This document shows, piece by piece, positions 23,770-31,300 of a stretch of 64,000 nt of DNA (positions are counted from its first letter, which is position 1; each line of letters begins with the position of its first letter). A model generated the notes under the pieces. That model was not told the DNA's origin, ran no database searches, and saw only the letters and a program-made list of their open reading frames with translations. The DNA is from Alligator mississippiensis. Its lineage: Eukaryota; Chordata; Crocodylia; Alligatoridae. The DNA lies in contig NC_081828.1 of the NCBI RefSeq assembly GCF_030867095.1, positions 215,481,978 through 215,545,977 on the forward strand, written 5' to 3'. The position numbers were made by a program, and so were the translations under genes.

Positions 23770-24456
23770 CACGGATTCTGGTTTTTCTCCAACTTAAAAA
23801 AAAAAAAATAAAAAAATAAATAAAAATTCCCCAATTTTCTGGTTAAAAAAAACCAAAACCCCCAAAATCCACATTTTTCCGTGATTACAATGAAACGCCA
23901 CTAAGATATAGATATAGAGGTGTTTTGTTTTACCCACAGAAAAATGTGGATTTGGGTTGTTTGTTTCAACCCCAAAATTGGTTTGTTTTTTATGGTTTCA
24001 ACCCAAAAAACTTTTTTTGTTTTTTTGGGTTTTTTTTATGGTTTCAACCCAAAAATTAGGTTTGTTTTTTTTTAAATGGTTTCAACCCAAAATTGGAGGG
24101 GGGGTTAAATGGTTTCAACCCAAAAATTGGGAGGGGGGAGAGGGGTTGTTTTCAACCCAAAAATTAGGTTGGTTTTTTTTAATGGTTTCAACCCAATTTT
24201 TTTCTTTTGGGGGGGGGGGGGGTAAATGGTTTCAACCCAAAATTTGGGGGGGGTTAATGTTTCAACCCAAAAACTGGGAGGAGGGGGAGTTTAAATGGTT
24301 TCAACCCAAAAATTGGTTGGTTTTTTTTTTTAAATGGTTTCAACCCAAAAATGGAGGGGGGGGGGGGGTCAACCCAAAAAATTGAAGTTTGTTGGGGGTT
24401 TTTTAACCAAAACTTGGGGATTTTTAAATTTAACCCAGAGACAACCAGGATCCCTG
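23770..24456. mobile_element. Fold-back hAT-type MITE, copy 6 of 6, internally expanded
   Basis: The left end caCGGATTCTGGTTTTTCTCC and right end CAACCAGGATCCCTG match the family, with flanks cttgttag and cgtatcag (five of eight alike). The left arm and centre (aatccacatttttccgtgat, aaacgccactaagatataga) are normal, but the right arm has been replaced by a tandem array, raising the length to 687 bp. It ends about 60 bp before the CpG island. Confidence 0.82.
23960..24385. repeat. G-rich minisatellite inside MITE copy 6
   Basis: About twelve degenerate units of about 30-48 bp are built on AATGGTTTCAACCCAAAAATTGG followed by G-runs or T-runs of variable length. G-runs reach 8-12 bases. The unit resembles the MITE right arm between its gggtt and aaattgggg words, so the array probably arose by local duplication of that arm. 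The long plus-strand frame here (repeated WFQPKN words) is repeat-derived. Confidence 0.85.
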
Positions 24457-24514
24457 CGTATCAGTTACCACAATTACCTCATAATTATCCATTCTGATGA
24501 GTGATCCTAATGAA

Positions 24515-25125
24515 CGCGGGCGGGCGGGCGGGCGAGCTCACCTGCCCCGGCTCTGGCGGCCGGCGCTGCCCAGCTGCATAGACGTTCGCCTCCAACCGCC
24601 CCCCCTCCGTGGGAGGCTGTGGTACGTCCCGCCTCCTACCCCAACGGGTGCACAGGGCCGCCGGACTGAACCACCCCTACCCCCACGGGGGTCCGCTCCG
24701 ACTCACCTGCACCCACCCGGCGCCCACCACGGCAGACAGGTAAAACAGACACCGCGTCCTCCTGCGCCTGCGTCCCACACGCGCTCCTATTGGCCCGCTG
24801 CGGGTCCGCCGGCGCATGCCGTCCCCCCCTGCAACGCGCGGCGCTCTCGGGGGTTCCGGCGCCGTCGTGTTCCGCCCGGCGCCTGTTCCGGGCCAGTCAC
24901 GGGGCGGGCGCGGGAAGGAGTCGCCTCTTCTCTTCCCTTCTCCCCTCCGCTCCCCCAAACCGGCCTCCAACCGGCGGCGGCGGCAGCAGCGCGAGCAGCG
25001 CAGGGCGCTGGAGGGCGGAGTGCGCTGCCCTATGGCGTCCGGCTGCCCCCGAGACCAGGTGGGTGACTGGAAGGGTGCCTACGGGGTCTTCCCCCCCCAA
25101 CCCCAGGGGAGCCGGTGGGGGGGCT
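24515..25125. promoter_or_regulatory. CpG island, probable bidirectional SNAP47/JMJD4 promoter
   Basis: A dense CpG stretch sits between the head-to-head genes. It holds an inverted CCAAT box (ctATTGGcc, 24789-24793) and an NRF1-like GCGCATGC (24812-24819), with no TATA box. On the minus strand two good donors, GGGGCAG|gtgagc (exon end 24542) and GGTGCAG|gtgagt (exon end 24707), suit the non-coding first exon of SNAP47. On the plus strand GAGACCAG|gtgggt (exon end 25058) suits the first exon of JMJD4. Start sites cannot be fixed from sequence alone. Confidence 0.75.
25033..25058 (+). other. Putative upstream ATG at end of JMJD4 first exon
   Basis: ATGGCGTCCGGCTGCCCCCG begins a short frame (MASGCPRDQ) that reaches the candidate donor at 25059. 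It cannot be the JMJD4 start, because a TGA (28118-28120) lies in frame immediately before the conserved ATG at 28121. If the exon assignment is right it is an upstream open reading frame. Confidence 0.35.
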
Positions 25126-25227
25126 CTGAGCCTGCCTCAGTTTCCCCAGATCCCCAGTTATCAGGGGGTCCCTCATTGTGCATCGGGGGGGCAACAACAC
25201 CGAAAACAGGTGAGATTGGGGCAGACG

Positions 25228-25725
25228 ATAAAAATAATCCACAAAAAAGGGTTTTTTTGTGAACTTTTAAGACGAATTGTCATTTATTATTGCTGTTACT
25301 TATCATCATCATCATTATTATTATTATTGCATAAAAATAATCCACAAAAAAGGTTTTTTTGTGAAATTTTAAGACGAATTGTCATTTATTATTGCTGTTA
25401 CTTATCATCATCATCATTATCATTATTATTGCATAAAAATAACCCACAAAAAAGGTTTTTTTGTGAAATTTTAAGACGAATTGTCATTTATTATTGCTGT
25501 TACTTATCATTATTATTATTGCATAAAAGTAATCCACAAAAAAGGGTTTTTTTGTGAAATTTTAAGACGAATTGTTATTTATTACTGCTGTTATTTATCA
25601 TCATCATCATTATTATTATCGCATAAAAATAATCCACAAAAAAGGGTTTTTTTGTGACATTTTAAGATGAATTGTCATTTATTATTGCTGTTGCTTATCA
25701 TCACCGTCATTATTATTATTATTGC
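25228..25725. repeat. Five-unit minisatellite, period about 90-103 bp
   Basis: Units begin ATAAAAATAATCCAC at about 25228, 25331, 25433, 25523 and 25623. Each contains the hairpin CACAAAAAAGGGTTTTTTTG, then TTTTAAGACGAATTGTCATT and a variable ATC/ATT run that accounts for the length differences. Units are nearly identical, implying recent expansion or homogenisation. It lies 170 bp past the presumed JMJD4 exon 1 donor. Confidence 0.93.
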
Positions 25726-25850
25726 GGTTTATATATTATGATTGTAGTTGTTGTTAAAAATAATTAACGCATAATAATAATACATCATATGGTTATTTAT
25801 GATGTATTATTATTGTTATTTGTTGTGCTGGTATTGTTATTTCTGCACAC

Positions 25851-25939
25851 ACGCCGATAGTTTTCTCCGCGGGCGCTGGCCTTTCACTTTCCGAGCGGGG
25901 AGCCGTGGGCCGGCACCCGCGGAGGAAACTATCAGCGTT
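25851..25939. repeat. GC-rich inverted repeat (hairpin)
   Basis: The arm GATAGTTTTCTCCGCGGGCG and its partner near 25915-25936 (CCCGCGGAGGAAACTATC) pair with few mismatches around a loop of about 38 bases. Pairing extends outward to acgcc/agcgt. It is CpG-rich in an AT-rich setting. No protein or RNA family is recognised; a small fold-back element is one option. Confidence 0.75.
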
Positions 25940-26035
25940 AAGATCTGTAGCCATTAAGTTCGGAGGTCGTTAAGGACACGGCGATTGATTTCCGGGGAGA
26001 AATCTTCCAAAACCAGGGAAGGGAGCGAGGTCCCT

Positions 26036-26095
26036 TTGGGGCCCGATGATCTCGCGAGGTTTCTTCCAGCCCTAACGTCTATGAAATCGACGACG
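26036..26095 (+). mobile_element. CR1 LINE tail fragment
   Basis: gggcccgatgatctcgcgag followed by ttccagccctaacgtctatg is the CR1 tail in plus orientation. Confidence 0.75.
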
Positions 26096-26154
26096 TCACC
26101 AACGAATAAGGCGACACTAAGTAGGGCACCACGGCCGGACCCCGCTGGTTCAGT

Positions 26155-26415
26155 GGCAGGACAAGGAGCAATGGGCTCAGGCTGCAGCAAGGGAAGTTGA
26201 GGTTGGATATTAGGAAGAATTTTCTCACCAGGAGGGTAGTAAAAACGTGGAAGAGGTCACCCAGAGAAGTGGTGCAATCACCGTCCTTGGAGGTGTTGAA
26301 GACGTGTCTAGACAAAGCCTTGGCTGGGATGATGTAGTTGGGGCTGGTCCTGCTTGGAGCAGGGGGTTGGACCAGATGTGACCTCCTGAGCTCCCTTCAA
26401 CCCTCATTGTCTAGG
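26155..26415 (+). mobile_element. CR1 LINE 3'-end fragment
   Basis: ggacaaggagcaatgggctc, gaggttggatattaggaaga and agggggttggaccagatgtg match the copies at 22.6 and 47.3 kb. Confidence 0.88.
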
Positions 26416-26500
26416 ATTCAAATGAGTCCACAAAGCCAGTCGACGCTGCCCAGTGAAAGTGTGCCCAGAGATGCATACAGAGAAAGGACAGGCTTCTTTT
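26416..26500 (-). mobile_element. Small Tx1-like LINE fragment
   Basis: The bases gctgcccagtgaaagtgtgc and neighbours repeat the sequence at about 27119-27200 with roughly 70 per cent identity by eye. It is a second, shorter piece of the same LINE. It is followed to about 27050 by sequence with no recognisable feature. Confidence 0.5.
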
Positions 26501-27049
26501 AATTTGTATCCAAGACCAAATTCGCCCAAACTAAATCCATGTCCAAGAGTCCAGATCCATAAGTGTCCCTATTACTGGCAAACATCCTCCACCCGCACCG
26601 GGGGCTTCAGATGTTTCCAAAGCTTTGGTGGGCATCCTATTAGCAGTCCCAGGCTTGGGGTTCAGATGCTCCCGAGGTTTGTTTGCCCTTAGCCGTAAGG
26701 TCTTCAGAGCCAGCAAGGGAGGAGACTCCCATTTCCATAAACAGGGCTTAAAGCTGCCGCGCCTCAGCAGGTAGTGAACCACGCCAAAAGAGCAGTTCTC
26801 CTGCGATGCAGTTCAGGAAAACTGCCTTCTTGGATACAGATACGTGGCATTTCCCCTGCCAGGTTAAGAAGCCGCTATGCTTGTTTTGAGCCTTCGAGCG
26901 GCTGACAAGCGACAGGCTTTTTCATATGCCCTTCTGTGATGTGGGCCAAAGCCCACCAAGTAGAACTATAAGCCCCCTTTGGCGATGGGGGTCGCTAAGG
27001 GCATGTCACTGTTGGCTTGGGGCAACAACAAACAGGGATGGGAGTTAAG

Positions 27050-27560
27050 GTCATAGGTTTAAAATGAGTGCACCAAGGAGGGACACTGAGCAGACCACAC
27101 CAGACGGTGCCCGCTGGCACTCAAATGAATCCAGGGAACAAGGGGACACTGCCCAGTGAAAGTCTGCCTGGAGATGTGTGCGGGTGAGGGACAGGAAAAC
27201 AGCCCTGTATTCTGCTTCTGCCAGACCCTCCTCCCTGGTCAGATAGAGGGCTAGCTTAGCTAGGGCCAGGAGGAGGTTTATTAGCAGGTGCTGGGACATG
27301 GTGGGGTCATGGATGGGGAGAACATAAAAATGAAAAAAAAAAAAGGTGTGCAGAGTAGTGCACCGAGAGCTTCAGCAAGAGGTTCGTAAGGGGGTGAAGG
27401 GGCTGCAGCCTGGTGCACTCCAGGCAAGCATGTGCCATGGGTCTTCCTCTGTTGCCAGAGGGGCAGGTGTTGGGAATGTCCGTAAAACATGACAGATGGT
27501 GACAGCTCCATGGAGGACCCACATGCTGAGGTCTCTGATGGCTCATGAGATCCGGGGACA
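27050..27560 (-). mobile_element. L1/Tx1-like LINE fragment, C-terminal zinc-finger region
   Basis: Minus-strand pieces read CPSGNRGRPMAHACLECTRL, then LTNLLLKL and, after a frame change, LLINLLLALAKLALYLTREE. This order (CPxC-like knuckle, HxxxEC.RL, hydrophobic stretch, NLLLALAKLALYLTR) is that of the zf-RVT tail of Tx1-group LINEs from fish, amphibians and reptiles. An A-run at 27334-27346 interrupts it. The copy is broken and 5' truncated. Confidence 0.65.
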
Positions 27561-27965
27561 GTATAAGCTTCTCCATCAAGGATGCATGCCCTCGCTTAGA
27601 GTGTCCTGCCACTGGGTCTGACCCAGTAAATGGCAGTTGTGGTGTTCTCATGCGTCATCGTGCCTGCGGTTCCTTTCCAGGTACAGCGCAGGGGCCGCCC
27701 ACACTCAGTACCCATGGACAGCACCAGGCAGGAGCACGAGGAGAACATGAGGCAAGATGCTGGTCATCCTCCACCACTGACACAACAGGCTTGCAGGGGG
27801 CTCCCATTGCTGTGACAAGTGGGTAAATGGATCTATTCCAGATCCATTCCAGGTGGCCCTGAACCTCAAGAAGCACAGAAGAAGGTCACTAACTCTGTAG
27901 GGTGAGGCACAACGAGGACGGTTAAGGCCTTTCCTGCATCAACATTTTGGAACTGGACTTTATTT

Positions 27966-28014
27966 ATCGCTTCTCGGCCTCTTGAAGGCTCAGACCAAGT
28001 ATATGTTAGTCTTT
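27966..28014 (+). pseudogene. U2 snRNA 5'-end-like fragment
   Basis: ATCGCTTCTCGGCCTCTTGA begins like the first 14 bases of U2 snRNA exactly, then continues GGCTCAGACCAAGT, close to U2 GGCTAAGATCAAGT, before diverging. The Sm site and the rest of U2 are absent, so this is a truncated retrocopy. It lies just upstream of the presumed acceptor of the first coding JMJD4 exon. Confidence 0.65.
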
Positions 28015-28120
28015 ACACACAGGAAAGACTTGCAGTCAGATGTGCTGCTTCATTAGCATCTGTGCGCATTGTCCAGTCGGCAGTTTTTGATTTAAGTGCT
28101 GGAAAAGCGACATCATCTGA

Positions 28121-28385
28121 ATGGACAGGGCAACGTTCGCCTGTTCCACCGCCTACTTTCATGACCGCGGCAGAGCCTCTTGTGGCACGGCCTGCAAGCC
28201 CCGAGAACACGTGGACTTCATTGAAAAGGTGGAATCATTCAACTACTCTGATTTTTTCAGGGATTATCTAATTCCCAACCATCCTTGCATATTGTCATCT
28301 AAATTCACAGAGGGCTGGGGCAGCAGGAGAAACTGGGTTACCCGGGATGGAAAACCAAACTTTGATTACCTCCTACGGACCTTTG
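28121..28385 (+). CDS. JMJD4: JMJD4 coding exon 1
   Basis: This exon encodes residues 1-88 plus one base, from [13 protein letters not shown] to FDYLLRTFG before gtaagt. Non-coding exon sequence probably extends left to an acceptor at 28021-28022 (ctttacacacag). Confidence 0.95.
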
Positions 28386-31300
28386 GTAAGTTGTATTCTT
28401 AATATATTCTTAATTATCCTGAATGTAAAAATGACAAAGATTTTAGTAACTTTCCTTCCCCCTGCACCCTACTCCAGGCTTTTGAGCCTAGGAATAAAAA
28501 ATGAGTCTGAAGGGTGTACTCAGATGTTCACTTGCAACAGCTGCAAATCGCTGGCCTGTTGTGTCAATATGAAGTAAGTCTGTTAGATAATCCTTGCCTG
28601 AAAGGGAGCAGCTTTGCAATGCCAGGATGGCACTTAACACATACTAAACTTCTTGGGCATGCCTTTGCTCCCATTTTAACTGCACATAGTGTTATTGAAC
28701 ATGTGACACCACCCTCACATACTTTAGGTTCAATCATGTAATTCAAAGTTGTCCAATTGGCAGCCTGCAATGGCTTAGTGTGGCCCCCAAGCTCCCGCCT
28801 GGCTGCTGCTGCTGCCTCCATTGCTCCGGCTACATCCGGGGTCTCTAGGACAGGGCATCAGGGCAGGAGGCAAGGTGAGCTTGCTGCTTGCACAAAAGTA
28901 CAAGTTGTGAGCCTGGAGGGGCCCTTGCACTGCTCTGTGGTCTGGTGACAACAGCTGGGGGGGCAGGAATTGCCCGCATGGTGGTGGATGGTGGTAGCAG
29001 GAAGACTTGCATGGTTGGGGGGGTCCCAAGAAGTCTGTGCAGCATGTAGCCTGCAACCTATGCGGCATTTGGCCTCCTGGCCTCTGAAGCTAGACAGTCC
29101 TGTAATTTATGCAACTGCTTCTCTTTAAACTTGTGAATTGACCTACACACATGCTCAAGTGCTTGTCTATTTATGTGAGTAGGAGAGAATTAGTCTCCTG
29201 CTATCATGTATCTTCCTACTCTTTATTCTGCAAGAGTCATAATTTTTTCAGCAGCCCATATCTCATTCCCGGTGCTGTTTACTTGGTAAGACTTGCTGAA
29301 AGGTCACTATTGCAAGCATCATTAGGACTTCCAATAATCATGATATAAAGAATGCTGTTGATCTCGGGGAAGTGAGATGAATGAAACAATCCATGTCTTC
29401 ATATATATTTATACAGCACCAGCGCAGGTGCAGCTTAGATGCAAAATACAGGGGGGTTTAGATTTGCTGTCAATTGTTTTTTCCCCAAAAATGTTTATAT
29501 TTCAGGGGAGGCTGTAGTACCTGTTGCCAACTGTGAAGTCAAGGAGTACAATGCCAATCCAAAGGAGCAGATCCCTTTCAAGGAATACGTTAGCTATTGG
29601 AAGGAACACATTGCACGTAACTACTCCTCACCCCGGGGGTGCCTCTATTTGAAAGACTGGCACTTGTACAGGTAAGAGAGCACTTTGATTCCCTCTGCAT
29701 GCCATAACACAGCAGTAAACTCCTTACTCAATTACACTACCCTCTCCTTACTGTAGGCAGTGTCATTATGTAGCAGCTGTCCACTGAAATACTACTGCTG
29801 CACTACACTGAGGTACCACACCTCTTGGAGTTGTTCCAAGCATCTCATAGTGTGAGACACATCTTATAAAGACAGTGTCTCCTGGACACCTCCCATCTCT
29901 CTCTCACAGTCTTTTTCTGTGAATACCCCGGGGCAACTTCAGGGGTGTTACAGTGGCTATCATTTTGGCCTTTAGCTTATGGTACCATTAACCATGCCTA
30001 AATGCAATAAGCACTTTTGTCCTTTCATTGAAAGAGTTAATTGTAAATCTCCTTTTTCTGTTTGCTACATCTTCCCATGGTGGATGCTCCTTTCCTCTTT
30101 CCCCAGAGACAAGGCTCCTGTTCCTCTCTCCCTCCCTGGAGGAGTGGAGAAGCAAGCCTTCGTGTGCATCCTGGGCTGCACTGGTTGTCTTGTGGCTATG
30201 TCAGGGGGCTGGTGCTCCCAGCTGGGCAGTGTTTGCTGACCTGTCAGCATGGCTGTAGGTGGAACCAGAGAGACGGGGAATGCCGACCCATCCAGCTAGT
30301 GGAGTCTGCGCGGGGCGCTTGCAGGCCAACTGACTTAGGGACCGCACCCAGAGAGTGATGGTGGATGGCTTGTTCTCGGCTTGGAGGGAGATGGGCAGTG
30401 GGGTCCCGCAGGGTTCGGTCCTTGGACTGGTGTTATTTAATATCTTCATCACCAATTTGGACGAGGGTGTGGAGAGCACCCTCTTCAAGTTCGCAGATGA
30501 TACCAAGTTATAGGGAAAGTTGTTAACACACCAGAGGCCAGGGAGCAGATACAGGCTGCCCTGGACAGGTTGAATCAATGAGCAGAACGAAATAGGATGC
30601 AATTCAACAAAGATAAATGTAAGGTACTCCACCTAGGAAGGAGGAATCCCCAGCACACCTATAGGTTGGGGGATGACCTCTTCAGCTGCTCAGATGCTGA
30701 GAGAGATCTTGGAGTCATAGTTGACTCCAAGATGAACATGAGCCAGCAGTGTAACAAGGCCATCAACAAAGCCAATCGCACCTTGTGCATTAGCAGGTGC
30801 ATGACTAATAGATCAAAGGAGGTGATGCTCCCCCTCTATGCGGCACTGGTCAGGCTGCAGTTGGAGCACTGTGTCCAGTTTTGGGCACCACACTTCAAGA
30901 GGGACACGGAGAATCTGGAGAGGGTTCACAGGAGCGCCACTCACATGATTAGTGGCCTCCATGAAAGACCCTATGAGGGGAGGTTGAGAGATCTGGATCT
31001 CTTCAGCCTTCACAAGAGACATCTGACAGGAGACCTTGTAGCCGCTTATAAGTTTATCAAGGGAGGATAACAGGGAACTGGTGATGCGCTGTTTACCAGA
31101 GAGCCCCAGGGAGTAACTAGGAATAATGGGTGCAAACTAGTGGAGAGTAGATTTAGGTTAGACATTAGGAAGAAATTTTTTACAGTAAGGGTGGCCAGAA
31201 TCTTGTACAGGCTTCCAAGGGAGGTGGTGCTCTCACCTAACTTGGAGGTCTTCAAGAGGAGGCTTGATAGACACCTGGCTGGGGTCGTCTGACCTCGGTC

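Noticed and set aside
23957-24385. 142-codon frame with repeated WFQPKN words
   Set aside because: It is a translation of the tandem array inside the MITE, not a gene.
24497-25557. Long plus-strand frames of 189 and 255 codons
   Set aside because: They result from stop-poor CpG-island sequence and the adjoining minisatellite; splice donors interrupt them and the protein is low complexity.
28062-28271. Alternative JMJD4 start in another frame
   Set aside because: The frame MRIVQSAVFDL does not continue into the conserved JMJD4 sequence, whereas the ATG at 28121 does and matches the family start MDR.
30597-31070. 157-codon frame in a JMJD4 intron as a host gene
   Set aside because: It is CR1 ORF2 (reverse transcriptase C-terminus), not a separate gene.
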